DNA of 15,518 nucleotides. Source: RGIG7213 sp045636245. GTDB taxonomy: Bacteria; Bacillota; Clostridia; Oscillospirales; CAG-272. This document shows, in pieces, positions 1 to 7,448 of the stretch (position 1 is its first letter; every line of letters starts with the position of its first letter). Where the stretch lies: positions 1-15,518 of the forward strand of contig JAZTXA010000134.1 in the NCBI GenBank assembly GCA_045636245.1, given 5' to 3'. The position numbers and the translations under genes are program-made. Under the pieces are notes generated by a model. That model made no database searches and was not told where the DNA came from. It saw only the letters and a program-made list of their open reading frames with translations.

Positions 1-26
1 TAGGGCGGGGGCTTGCTCCCGCCGCA
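1..26 (-). repeat. GC-rich intergenic hairpin repeat, copy A
   Basis: Read on the minus strand this is a hairpin with arms GGCGGGAG and CCCCCGCC followed by CTA. The two other copies, at 1088-1125 and 8201-8240, share the hairpin and end in the same CCCTA(CG). It is at the window edge, so its full length is unknown. No T-run follows on either strand, so it is not a standard intrinsic terminator. Confidence 0.5.
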
Positions 27-107
27 TCAAACACATTTAAAGATTATACTCGGCGAGGGCGCTTTTACAGATCATTTAATCGCAATAATCCAAAAAGGAG
101 AAACAAA

Positions 108-1025
108 ATGAAAAACATAAGAACAGATATGGCATCAGAGCTTCGCGATGAATATATGAAAACGTATGCAAAACAGCACGATGGAGAGCCCGACGGCATC
201 AAATACGAAACAAGCGAATCATGCGGAGTGAAAACAACAAAAATTTCAATATTCAACGAAAACGGCGAAAAAATACTCGGAAAGCCCATTGGAAATTACT
301 ATTCAATGTACACGGGCAAGCTGTGGCTGAGCGATTTTGATAAATTCAAGTGTGCCGCAAATGAGCTTGTGAAGATAATATCTTCCCTTTGCGACGTACA
401 TTCTCCCGTACTTGTGGCGGGACTTGGAAACAGATATATAACAGCGGATGCAATAGGACCGCTTGCCGTGCACAATGTCGTCGTGTCCCGCCACATAAAG
501 GAATATGAAAGGGGAATTTATGACTCGGCAGGTCTTGGTGACGTGTCTTCGGTAGTGCCCGGTGTGCTTGCGCAAACAGGAATAGAAGCCGCGGAGCAAA
601 TAAAAGGAGCGATAAAAATGGTGCATCCATCAACGGTCATTTTAATTGATGCGCTTGCTTGCAGGAACCTGTCTTCCCTTGCGCAGACAGTGCAGGTAAC
701 CGACACGGGCATATGCCCCGGAAGCGGTGTCGGAAACGACAGAGGTGAGCTTTCAGAGAAAATATTCGGTGTAAAAACAATCTGCATCGGTATCCCTACG
801 GTAATTGACACACGCACGCTTTTACGTGATGCACTCGAAAATTGCGCAAATATGCCCGAAGACACCGTTGATTCGCTTATAAACTGCGCTTACAAGGACA
901 AAGGAAGCTATGTTTGCCCGAAGGACTGCGATGTGGCGGTTGACGAAATGGCACGTCTTGCAGGCTATGCCGTCAACAAAGCCTTTCACAGAAGCCTGAC
1001 CTACGAGGAAATGATGTATATGTAA
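108..1025 (+). CDS. gpr: GPR endopeptidase (spore germination protease)
   Basis: This is the germination protease that starts degradation of the small acid-soluble spore proteins (SASP) when a spore germinates. The 305-aa product has the family hallmarks in order: IRTDMA at residues 4-9, VAGLGNRYITADAIGP at 103-118, PGVLAQTGIEA at 151-161, and IDALACRNL at 180-188 followed by QVTDTGICPGSGVGNDR. Asp114 and Asp181 sit where the two essential aspartates of Bacillus GPR are found (family knowledge). The start ATG follows a good AAAGGAG Shine-Dalgarno site. Bacillus GPR is made as a zymogen with about 15 residues ahead of the (I/V)RTD motif; here only three precede it, so the pro-segment is nearly absent. 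I could not define a sigma-F or sigma-G promoter with confidence. The gene is monocistronic and ends in a terminator that begins at its stop codon. Confidence 0.96.
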   Translation: MKNIRTDMASELRDEYMKTYAKQHDGEPDGIKYETSESCGVKTTKISIFNENGEKILGKPIGNYYSMYTGKLWLSDFDKFKCAANELVKIISSLCDVHSPVLVAGLGNRYITADAIGPLAVHNVVVSRHIKEYERGIYDSAGLGDVSSVVPGVLAQTGIEAAEQIKGAIKMVHPSTVILIDALACRNLSSLAQTVQVTDTGICPGSGVGNDRGELSEKIFGVKTICIGIPTVIDTRTLLRDALENCANMPEDTVDSLINCAYKDKGSYVCPKDCDVAVDEMARLAGYAVNKAFHRSLTYEEMMYM

Positions 1026-1048
1026 AAAACGGGCACATGCCCGTTTTT
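1025..1048. terminator. Bidirectional intrinsic terminator between gpr and the rnf-parA operon
   Basis: A perfect palindrome AAAAACGGGCA / TGCCCGTTTTT is separated by two bases. It gives a GC hairpin followed by a T-run on both strands. It starts at the last base of the gpr stop codon on the plus strand. It is also the only convincing terminator downstream of parA on the minus strand, about 380 bp past its stop. Confidence 0.9.
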
Positions 1049-1049
1049 A

Positions 1050-1080
1050 TCTATTCTCTATTCTCTATTATCTATTATCT
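1050..1080. repeat. Tandem heptamer repeat (TCTATTM, about 4.4 copies)
   Basis: Four consecutive heptamers, TCTATTC twice and then TCTATTA twice, are followed by a partial TCT. They lie directly after the terminator. This is a short slippage-type repeat with no visible coding or regulatory role. Confidence 0.8.
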
Positions 1081-1087
1081 AAACAAA

Positions 1088-1125
1088 ACGGGTTTCAAAC
1101 GGCGGGAGATAACCCCCGCCCTACG
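1088..1125 (+). repeat. GC-rich intergenic hairpin repeat, copy B
   Basis: It begins AACGGGTTT, then carries the hairpin GGCGGG-agataac-CCCCGCC and ends CTACG. It is nearly identical along its whole length to 8201-8240, and its hairpin recurs inverted at 1-26. It looks like a REP-like dispersed intergenic element. Confidence 0.75.
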
Positions 1126-1158
1126 GTGGCGCGTTGGATATGATAAATAAAAGAGGTC

Positions 1159-1399
1159 GGCTCATTTAAGGAAATATATAGGACATGTTGTAGTACCTTA
1201 TTTCATCTGAATCTTTACAGTACGGGCGCCATGCCTGCCCCCCCACAGTTGACGAAGTCAACTGCCCGCAGGCAAATGGCGCATATTTCCTTCGGAAATA
1301 TATAATGTAAAGTTTTAGATGTTACAGCATACTACAGGAAAAATATTCAAAAAATATACAAGCTGACTCATCTCGGAAACAATTTTCCGTAAATGAGCC
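1159..1399. repeat. 241-bp nested palindromic element (MITE-like), carries repeat core copy 1
   Basis: The ends are a perfect 10-bp inverted repeat, GGCTCATTTA (1159-1168) and TAAATGAGCC (1390-1399). Moving inward: TGTAGTA/TACTACA (1189-1195/1330-1336); a 15-nt imperfect pair 1205-1219/1306-1320; GCGCCAT/ATGGCGC (1226-1232/1276-1282); GCCTGC/GCAGGC (1233-1238/1268-1273); and CAGTTGAC-gaa-GTCAACTG (1246-1264). A separate hairpin ATATTTCC-ttc-GGAAATAT occupies 1283-1301. The nested core plus this hairpin recur at 8267-8369 and 14439-14512. No protein is encoded. I see no clear target-site duplication. Confidence 0.75.
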
Positions 1400-1407
1400 A
1401 GCCCATT

Positions 1408-1423
1408 TGTTCCACGTGGAACA
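1408..1423. promoter_or_regulatory. parS: parS-type centromere site
   Basis: The sequence is the perfect 16-bp palindrome TGTTCCACGTGGAACA. It keeps the CACGTG core and the TGTT/AACA arms of the chromosomal ParB-binding site family (Bacillus parS is TGTTTCACGTGAAACA). It lies 8 bp beyond the parA stop codon, the context expected for a partition locus. There is no T-run, so it is unlikely to be a terminator stem. Confidence 0.85.
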
Positions 1424-1431
1424 ATATAAAT

Positions 1432-2193
1432 TTAAATTCTAAAAATCAACTCTTTTACCACGTCATTATAAGCTTCGGCGGCTTTGCTTCGGCGGTCGTA
1501 ATACTGTATAGGCTCGCCATAGCTGGGCGCTTCGGAAATGCGCACGCTTCTCGGTATCATCGTCTTAAACAGCTTATCGGAATAATACTTTTTAAGCTCG
1601 TGCAATACCTCCGCGGACAGATTTAATCTGCCATTATACATCGTGATAAGTATTCCCGAAAGGTCAATGGCGGGATTGAAGCGCTTTTTAACCTCCCTTA
1701 TCGTTATCATAAGCTGTGTAAGCCCTTCAAGGGAGAAATATTCGCACAGCATGGGAACAACAACACCGTTTGAAGCGACAAGCGCGTTAAGCGTCAACAG
1801 CCCCAAAGACGGCGGACAGTCAACGAGTATGTAATCATACTTATCCAATATCTTTTCCATTGCCGTTTTAAAACGGTTTTCGCGGTTATCGGCATCCACC
1901 AGCTCAAACTCCGCGCCCGCAAGCGTGATGTTTGACGGCAAAATGTCTAAATTCTCAAATTTTGTCTTTACAATTGCACTTTCCGCGTCCGCACGTGATA
2001 TAAGTATATCATATGACGATGTTTTTATCTGTTTTTTGTTTATTCCGACTCCGCTTGTGGTATTTCCCTGCGGATCAAGGTCAACAAGCAGTGTCCTTTT
2101 GCCAATCTGCCCGAGGCCTGCGGCGATATTTATCGCCGAGGTGGACTTGCCGACACCGCCCTTCTGGTTTGCAAGCGATATGATCTTTCCCAT
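1432..2193 (-). CDS. parA: ParA/Soj family chromosome-partition ATPase
   Basis: This is a deviant-Walker ATPase that binds DNA as an ATP dimer and works with ParB bound at parS to segregate the replication origin; in sporulating Firmicutes, Soj also controls DnaA (family knowledge). The 253-aa length is typical of chromosomal Soj. Visible motifs are KGGVGKST at residues 11-18 (deviant Walker A with the signature lysine), DLDPQGNTT at 38-46 and VDCPPSLG at 124-131. There is no N-terminal HTH of the plasmid ParA type. The start ATG overlaps the rnfB stop by one base (TAATG), so it is translationally coupled to the rnf operon. A parS site lies just downstream. The usual partner parB (spo0J) does not follow: the next gene is gpr on the other strand. 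It could instead be an orphan ParA paralogue. Confidence 0.94.
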   Translation of the reverse strand: MGKIISLANQKGGVGKSTSAINIAAGLGQIGKRTLLVDLDPQGNTTSGVGINKKQIKTSSYDILISRADAESAIVKTKFENLDILPSNITLAGAEFELVDADNRENRFKTAMEKILDKYDYILVDCPPSLGLLTLNALVASNGVVVPMLCEYFSLEGLTQLMITIREVKKRFNPAIDLSGILITMYNGRLNLSAEVLHELKKYYSDKLFKTMIPRSVRISEAPSYGEPIQYYDRRSKAAEAYNDVVKELIFRI

Positions 2194-2984
2194 TATTTTT
2201 TACCTTTTTTGATTATCTTTTTCGGGCATTTATCAGCGCACTTGCCACAGTGTGTACATTTCGTGTAATCTATTTCAGCGACGTTATCCGTGACCTTGAT
2301 AGCACCCATCTCACACTCTTTTTCGCACAGCTTACATCCGATACAGCCGACATCGCAGTACGTTCTTGTAACTGCGCCCTTATCAAGTGACGAACAGCCG
2401 ACATGATACTGTGAATCAAACGGCACCAGCTTTATAATGCCCTTGGGACAAAATGCGGCGCAAACACCGCAGCCTGTGCATTTTTCGTAGTCAACGACTG
2501 CCACATTGTCAACCACCTTTATTGCACCGAACTTACAGTGCTTCACACATGAGCCGAGACCGACACAGCCATTCGGACACATTCTGTCACCGCAGCCGAG
2601 CTTGACGGCGGCATTACAGTCAGGCTCACCCTCGTAAATATACTTTTTCGTTGCCTTGCCCGTAACGCCCGAGCACATGACCTGCGCTCTCATTCTCACA
2701 GGCTCTTCAGCTTCAACGCCCATAATTTCGGCAATTTTTTCCGCCGCTTCAAGTCCGCCGACGGGGCAGGCATTTGTTTTAGCTTCGCCTTTTACAATTC
2801 TTTCGGCAAGGTCGCCGCAGCCTGCAAAGCCGCATCCGCCGCAGTTGGCACCGGGCAGGCACTGTTGCACCTGCTCTATCCTCGGGTCGCTGTCAACATG
2901 GAAGACCTTTGAGGCAATTGACAGAAGGACGCCGAACAATACACCGAGCCCGACAAAACATAAGAAAGCATATAAAATGTTCAT
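2193..2984 (-). CDS. rnfB: Rnf electron transport complex subunit B (polyferredoxin)
   Basis: RnfB is the cytoplasmic-facing iron-sulfur subunit thought to accept electrons from reduced ferredoxin and feed them into the membrane part of Rnf. The 263-aa protein starts with one membrane segment (residues 4-26). A four-Fe motif follows with Cys48, Cys51, Cys56 and Cys73 in the CxxCxxxxC plus distant C pattern. Several further [4Fe-4S] ferredoxin motifs come next: Cys136/140/146/150, Cys169/172/175/179, Cys214/217/220/224 and Cys243/246/249/253. The start ATG is preceded by AAGGAGGT, with 10 bp between the rnfA stop codon and the start. It is the last rnf gene and hands over directly to parA through a TAATG overlap. 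Confidence 0.95.
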   Translation of the reverse strand: MNILYAFLCFVGLGVLFGVLLSIASKVFHVDSDPRIEQVQQCLPGANCGGCGFAGCGDLAERIVKGEAKTNACPVGGLEAAEKIAEIMGVEAEEPVRMRAQVMCSGVTGKATKKYIYEGEPDCNAAVKLGCGDRMCPNGCVGLGSCVKHCKFGAIKVVDNVAVVDYEKCTGCGVCAAFCPKGIIKLVPFDSQYHVGCSSLDKGAVTRTYCDVGCIGCKLCEKECEMGAIKVTDNVAEIDYTKCTHCGKCADKCPKKIIKKGKK

Positions 2985-2995
2985 TTGTTACCTCC

Positions 2996-3577
2996 TTATG
3001 TAAAGCTGATTCCCGAAAAACCGGAAAATACCATGGCAATAAGTCCCGCCGCGATAAGCGCAATAGGCGTACCCTTGAAAGATTCGGGCACATCCGCATA
3101 TTTCAGCTTCTCACGCACACCCGCGAATATCAGCACGGCAACAGTAAAGCCGACAGCCGCTGAAAATCCGAACACAACAGACTCAATAAACGAATAGTCA
3201 TTTGTGATATTGAGAAGTGCCGCACCCAAAACAGCGCAGTTTGTTGTGATAAGGGGCAAAAAGATGCCGAGCGATGAATAAAGCGCGGGGACATTTTTCT
3301 TCAAAAACATCTCGATAAACTGTACAAGCGACGCGATAATAAGAATAAATGCGATAGTCTGCAGATATTCAAGTCCAAGCGGAACAAGCATAAAGTGGTA
3401 CACCACCCACGTCACCGCAGAGGAAAGCGTCATAACGAATATTACCGCAAAGCCCATGCCGACAGATTTATCTATCTTATCGGATACGCCGAGGAAGGGG
3501 CAGATACCCATGAACTTTATGAATATAAAGTTTTCGGTAAGAATTGCCGCAAGCATTATCATAAGTATTTCAGTCAT
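2996..3577 (-). CDS. rnfA: Rnf electron transport complex subunit A
   Basis: RnfA is an integral membrane subunit homologous to NqrE. With RnfE it forms an inverted pair thought to hold an iron-sulfur cluster inside the membrane. The 193-aa protein has six hydrophobic segments. The two conserved cysteine motifs are GICPFLG (Cys26) and TTNCAVLG (Cys114). The start ATG overlaps the rnfE stop by one base (TAATG). The product ends in SFT, and its TAA lies immediately upstream of the rnfB ribosome-binding site. Size and motifs fit the family with nothing missing. Confidence 0.96.
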   Translation of the reverse strand: MTEILMIMLAAILTENFIFIKFMGICPFLGVSDKIDKSVGMGFAVIFVMTLSSAVTWVVYHFMLVPLGLEYLQTIAFILIIASLVQFIEMFLKKNVPALYSSLGIFLPLITTNCAVLGAALLNITNDYSFIESVVFGFSAAVGFTVAVLIFAGVREKLKYADVPESFKGTPIALIAAGLIAMVFSGFSGISFT

Positions 3578-4215
3578 TATACAGCTACCTCCTCACCGTT
3601 TTTTTCTTCCTTTTTCTTTTTATCGATCGTCTTGCGTATTTTCTGCACCGCCGCGATAACTGCACCGAGCGTTAAGAACGCACCAGGAGCCATTATGAAT
3701 ATCGTTGCGTGGAACGCTTCGGGAAGCAAAGCGACACCGAATACGGAGCCTGCGCCGAGCAATTCTCTGACACAGCCGAGTATCAGAAGCGCACCCGTAA
3801 AGCCAAGCCCCGTCGCAACACCGTCAATAAACGATGCGAAAACGGAGTTTTTCGATGCAAACGCTTCAGCCCTTGCCAAAATAATGCAGTTTACAACGAT
3901 AAGCGGAATAAATATTCCGAGGGCATTGTAAAGGTCAACAAGATACGCTTTCATCAAAAGCTCAATTGCCGTTACCGCACCCGAAATTATTACAATATAC
4001 GATGCAATACGCACTTGATTTGGAATTATTTTCCTTAAAAGGGATATTATAACATTTGACAGTATCAATACCGCCGTTGCCGCAAGCCCCATGCCGAGGG
4101 CATTTTTCGCACTCGTTGTCGTGGCAAGCGTCGGACACATGCCGAGCACCTGAATAAGTGTCGGATTGTTGAGTATGGCGGCTTCTTTAAATTGCTTGAG
4201 TATCTTATTCATCAT
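3577..4215 (-). CDS. rnfE: Rnf electron transport complex subunit E
   Basis: RnfE is the NqrD-like membrane partner of RnfA. The 212-aa protein has about six membrane helices and the paired cysteine motifs GMCPTLA (Cys27) and VVNCIILA (Cys110), matching those in RnfA. The C-terminus is a charged Lys/Glu-rich tail (about residues 193-208) likely to be cytoplasmic. The ATG overlaps the rnfG stop in an ATGA arrangement, giving coupling. A second in-frame ATG follows immediately, so the exact initiator is ambiguous by one codon. Confidence 0.95.
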   Translation of the reverse strand: MMNKILKQFKEAAILNNPTLIQVLGMCPTLATTTSAKNALGMGLAATAVLILSNVIISLLRKIIPNQVRIASYIVIISGAVTAIELLMKAYLVDLYNALGIFIPLIVVNCIILARAEAFASKNSVFASFIDGVATGLGFTGALLILGCVRELLGAGSVFGVALLPEAFHATIFIMAPGAFLTLGAVIAAVQKIRKTIDKKKKEEKNGEEVAV

Positions 4216-4760
4216 GCCGCCTCCTTTGTGTTACCTGAAATAAGTGTTTCGACCGTCTTCAAGCAGATATCGATTCCCTCCTGCACGCCCTTTGATGAAA
4301 TCGTGGCACCGGATATAATATCTGCCGACTCACCGAGGGAAAGTCCACAGAAGCCATCAATATATTCTTGCTTTGTGATATTCTGACCGAGTCCGGGCGT
4401 TTCGGATGATGCCGAAACGATAACAACGGAGATTATCTTTTTGTCTTCGCCCACACCGACCATCATATTGATACCGTCAGCGCCGTAGCCCTTTGCCGTT
4501 ATATCAACAGCATAGCCCGATGTGTTGCCCGTAACCTTATAAACAGCGTTTATTTTTTCGTCAAATTCGCCGTCAAGTGCTGTTTTTTCGGTATGATCGG
4601 GGAAAATTTCGGAAATTGCAGTCTGTATCTTAAGTTCGTTGTTTTTTGCGATAGTGTCCTTTGTCAGAGCGTAAACGCCTGCGACAAGCAAGGATATAAC
4701 AGCACAGATGCACGTCAGCACCAAGACTGTGCGGACGGGTGAAAAGGTTTTGCTTTCCAT
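4212..4760 (-). CDS. rnfG: Rnf electron transport complex subunit G (covalent FMN protein)
   Basis: RnfG is a membrane-anchored flavoprotein of the NqrC type, with its FMN domain outside the cytoplasmic membrane. The 182-aa protein has one N-terminal helix (about residues 11-32). The family motif ETPGLG occurs at 120-125, and the flavin-attachment motif DIISGATISS at 147-156 points to Thr153 as the phosphoester-linked FMN residue. That linkage requires a flavin transferase (ApbE type), which is not in this window. The ATG overlaps the rnfD stop by one base. Confidence 0.95.
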   Translation of the reverse strand: MESKTFSPVRTVLVLTCICAVISLLVAGVYALTKDTIAKNNELKIQTAISEIFPDHTEKTALDGEFDEKINAVYKVTGNTSGYAVDITAKGYGADGINMMVGVGEDKKIISVVIVSASSETPGLGQNITKQEYIDGFCGLSLGESADIISGATISSKGVQEGIDICLKTVETLISGNTKEAA

Positions 4761-5821
4761 TACTTTGCACCTCCGTCAGCCGTTTTTTTCGCCTTTATTT
4801 TACCGAAAGGTCTCGGACGTGTGAACTTGTCGATGTACCACACAAGCAGGTTCATAACGAGTATAGCAAACGATACACCCTCGTTGAAGCCCGCAAAAAA
4901 TCTGATAAACACGGTGATAGCACCGCATCCGACACCGTATATGATGCGTCCTGTGGGGTTGACGGGGCATGTGGCATAATCCGTTGCCATAAACCACGCA
5001 CCGAGGAAAAGACCGCCCGAAAGAACAGAATATATCATAAACGACACGGCATCTGCGGACTGCGGGGCAAATGTATACGTAAGAAACGCAACTGTACCGA
5101 TAAACGATACGGGGATGTGCCATGTGATAACACGGCGGAACAGCATCAAAAGTCCGCCGACAAGCAGCAGCATACAGGAAATTTCACCGATACAGCCTGC
5201 TTTATCGCCGATAAATGCCTGAACGATGTCGAGATTTATCGTGCTGAGGTTTCCGCTTTTTAAGGACGAAAGCGGGGTGGCGGATGCAACTATGTCACTC
5301 TGCTTTGCGAATATCGGCACCCAGCCGGGGGCAGTATATGTCGCCATCGGCTTCGGCCATGCCATAAACAAAAATACTCTTGCCGCCAAAGCGGGGTTTA
5401 AAAAGTTCTTACCTATACCGCCAAAAAGCTGTTTTACAACAACAATAGCGAAAACACCGCCGACAACGACCAAATAATACGGAATTGCCGGGGGTAGGTT
5501 AAATGCAAGTATAACACCCGTGACAGCGGCGGATAAGTCATTTACGGTGATGCGCTTTTTCATAAGCTTTTCATATAAAAATTCCGATGTCACGCAGGTA
5601 ATCACGCTCAAAAGCGTTACAACAGGCACACGCATACCGTATATGTAAATGCCCCACACAAGGGCGGGAAGCAGCGCAATAAGCACTGTAAGCATCACTG
5701 ACTGTGTAGTCGAGGACGCTCTTACATGCGGGGACGATGACACGGTGAGATATTCGGGCATCGTTATTTTCGGACGCTTCGGCTCACGGTCATCTGTAAT
5801 TATAATGTTATCTGTATCCAT
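4760..5821 (-). CDS. rnfD: Rnf electron transport complex subunit D (covalent FMN membrane protein)
   Basis: RnfD is the NqrB-like membrane subunit thought to carry covalent FMN and take part in ion translocation. I chose the ATG at 5821 (353 aa) because AAAGGA lies nine bases upstream. The longest frame would start at 5926 and run 90 bases into rnfC, and an ATG at 5839 would overlap the rnfC stop as ATGA with a weaker site. Conserved features with this start are GGIGKNFLNPALAARVF at 134-150, the flavin-attachment SATPL with Thr182, and MATDYATCP at 278-286. Eight to ten hydrophobic helices are visible. The protein ends in a basic tail. Confidence 0.94.
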   Translation of the reverse strand: MDTDNIIITDDREPKRPKITMPEYLTVSSSPHVRASSTTQSVMLTVLIALLPALVWGIYIYGMRVPVVTLLSVITCVTSEFLYEKLMKKRITVNDLSAAVTGVILAFNLPPAIPYYLVVVGGVFAIVVVKQLFGGIGKNFLNPALAARVFLFMAWPKPMATYTAPGWVPIFAKQSDIVASATPLSSLKSGNLSTINLDIVQAFIGDKAGCIGEISCMLLLVGGLLMLFRRVITWHIPVSFIGTVAFLTYTFAPQSADAVSFMIYSVLSGGLFLGAWFMATDYATCPVNPTGRIIYGVGCGAITVFIRFFAGFNEGVSFAILVMNLLVWYIDKFTRPRPFGKIKAKKTADGGAK

Positions 5822-5835
5822 ATCCGTTATTCCTT

Positions 5836-7152
5836 TCATTTCATTGCCCTTACCCGAACCTTGGCAGAACGGATAAGCTGAACTATGGGAACAGCACCGG
5901 GACAGCCGTAGGTACAGCTTCCGCATTCAACACAGCTCATTATATCGTATTTTTTACATTCTTCAAAATCATCCGCGCGGGTGAACATCGCAAGATAACT
6001 CGGATAAAGGTGCATCGGACACGCTGAAACACACTTTCCGCAGTGTATACACACACCGTCGGAATTGTACGGCGCCGCCGTATCGTCTGACAGTATCAGG
6101 ACAGCCGATGTTCCCTTCGTTACGCTTCCGTATATATCCCACTGTGCCATACCCATCATAGGGCCGCCGTTTATTATCTTCTTGGGTGTCTTGCGAAGAC
6201 CTCCGCAAAAGTCGATAAGATCCATATACGATGCGCCGATGGGTGCAATTACGTTCTTCGGCCTTGCCACACAGTCCCCGTCAACGGTCACTATCCTTTC
6301 GATAAGCGGCATCCCCTCGGTCAGCGCACGGTAAACGGAATAACACGTTTCGGCATTGAACACGATGCATCCGACATCTGCGGGAAGCTTGCCCGTAGGT
6401 ACTTCAATATGCTTCAAGGCATATATAAGCTGACGTTCATCGCCCTGCGGATATTTCGTTTTCATAATGCGGATGTTGAACATCGACTCGTTTTTCTCGC
6501 CGAGCTCTCTTTCCATTATCGCCGCGGCATCCATTTTGTTGTCTTCAATGGCGATATCGCATGTGCGCAGTCCCAGCGCACGCATAAGGATAACAGCGCC
6601 GCCGATTATGCCCGCGGGGTTTTCAACCATAAGCCTGTGGTTGGCGCAAATGTACGGCTCACACTCACAGCAGTTGATTATCATCGTGTGCACCTTGCCT
6701 GCCGCCGAGGCAATTTTCGCATACGTAGGGAACGTCGCACCGCCCATACCCGAAATACCTGCACGGCGCACGGCTTCAATTATCTCTTCGGGCGTAAGCT
6801 CCTTTATTGTTTTTTCAACGGGCACAATGTCGGGGCAAAGCGTATCTTTAAAATCGTTTTCAATAACGATATTTTCAATAACCCTGTCATCGGGCATTCT
6901 TTTTGATATTATCTGCTTGACAGTACCCGACACACTTGCGTGCACAGGTACGCCGAGGGCATTTTCCACCTCACCTATGACCTGCCCCTTTGTAACAGCA
7001 TCTCCGGGCTTTACCACTGCCTTACAAGGCGCACCGATGTGCTGTGAAAGCGGAATGCTTACAAGTGCGGGCGGTGTCATCCGCGCAAGCCGCAGATCCT
7101 TTGTATTTTTATTTTCTTTCGGATGTATTCCTCCGATAAATGTAAAAGCCAT
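5836..7152 (-). CDS. rnfC: Rnf electron transport complex subunit C (NADH-binding)
   Basis: RnfC is the peripheral subunit that holds FMN and iron-sulfur clusters and is the proposed site of NAD+ reduction. The 438-aa protein begins with the family's FxGGIHP motif (residues 5-11). It has a lipoyl-like region around residues 45-80, the glycine-rich nucleotide/FMN motif GISGMGGATFPT at 132-143, and CECEPY at 162-167. Two [4Fe-4S] ferredoxin motifs follow: Cys368/371/374/378 and Cys407/410/413/417. Rnf complexes power Na+ or H+ pumping by ferredoxin oxidation. The gene is first in the operon, with GGAAGG upstream of its ATG and a promoter at 7189-7217. Confidence 0.96.
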   Translation of the reverse strand: MAFTFIGGIHPKENKNTKDLRLARMTPPALVSIPLSQHIGAPCKAVVKPGDAVTKGQVIGEVENALGVPVHASVSGTVKQIISKRMPDDRVIENIVIENDFKDTLCPDIVPVEKTIKELTPEEIIEAVRRAGISGMGGATFPTYAKIASAAGKVHTMIINCCECEPYICANHRLMVENPAGIIGGAVILMRALGLRTCDIAIEDNKMDAAAIMERELGEKNESMFNIRIMKTKYPQGDERQLIYALKHIEVPTGKLPADVGCIVFNAETCYSVYRALTEGMPLIERIVTVDGDCVARPKNVIAPIGASYMDLIDFCGGLRKTPKKIINGGPMMGMAQWDIYGSVTKGTSAVLILSDDTAAPYNSDGVCIHCGKCVSACPMHLYPSYLAMFTRADDFEECKKYDIMSCVECGSCTYGCPGAVPIVQLIRSAKVRVRAMK

Positions 7153-7188
7153 ATAAATACCGAGCCTTCCATATAATATACCGATTCT

Positions 7189-7217
7189 ATTGTATCACTA
7201 TATTATAAATAATGCAA
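7189..7217 (-). promoter_or_regulatory. Sigma-A-type promoter of the rnf-parA operon
   Basis: On the minus strand, TTGCAT (7217-7212) and TACAAT (7194-7189) are separated by exactly 17 bp. The expected start of transcription is near 7182, leaving a short leader of about 30 nt before rnfC. The same TTGCAT -35 variant precedes the operon at 11305. Confidence 0.75.
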
Positions 7218-7299
7218 GAAATAATATAAAATTATTAAAAAATCTTTTTCCTTAATCGCAAATATGTTTTATATGCAAAAAAATGTTTTTGTTCATTTC

Positions 7300-7400
7300 A
7301 TACGGGATGTCGAGGGCGCCATCCACTACAAGGTTTTGTACATTCAAGCACCACCGAAGTTTTAAACCAATTTTGCTTATTTAATGTTCGGTGAAGGAAT
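7300..7400. other. Non-coding stretch between the divergent rnf and nrdG promoters
   Basis: No open frame is visible. Two short inverted pairs occur: GGATG/CATCC around 7305-7325, and CACCGAA/TTCGGTG (about 7352-7358 and 7388-7394). The second arm lies just upstream of the nrdG -35 box. I cannot assign these to a known regulator or riboswitch. Confidence 0.35.
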
Positions 7401-7419
7401 AAAATAATTGATTATTATC

Positions 7420-7448
7420 TTGCCAAACGGAAACGTTTATGATATAAT
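7420..7448 (+). promoter_or_regulatory. Sigma-A-type promoter of nrdG
   Basis: TTGCCA (7420-7425) and a perfect TATAAT (7443-7448) are separated by 17 bp. The predicted start is near 7455, giving a leader of about 28 nt that contains GAAGGG before the GTG start. Confidence 0.85.

Noticed and set aside
34..50. Sigma-G or sigma-A promoter for gpr (TATACT at 45-50)
   Set aside because: A TATACT box is present, but no matching -35 element for sigma-A, sigma-F or sigma-G could be placed with confidence.
1050..1399. CRISPR array in the repeat-rich region next to gpr
   Set aside because: Repeats are nested inverted pairs and a short heptamer tandem. There are no equal-length direct repeats with unique spacers and no cas genes.
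1991..2000. Second parS-like CACGTG inside parA
   Set aside because: Only the CACGTG hexamer matches; the flanking arms do not fit the parS palindrome.
5822..5926. Longer rnfD start at 5926 (or at 5839)
   Set aside because: The 5926 start lies 90 bases inside rnfC and its extra N-terminus is not RnfD-like. AAAGGA nine bases before the ATG at 5821 is the better initiation site, though 5839 (ATGA overlap with rnfC) cannot be fully excluded.
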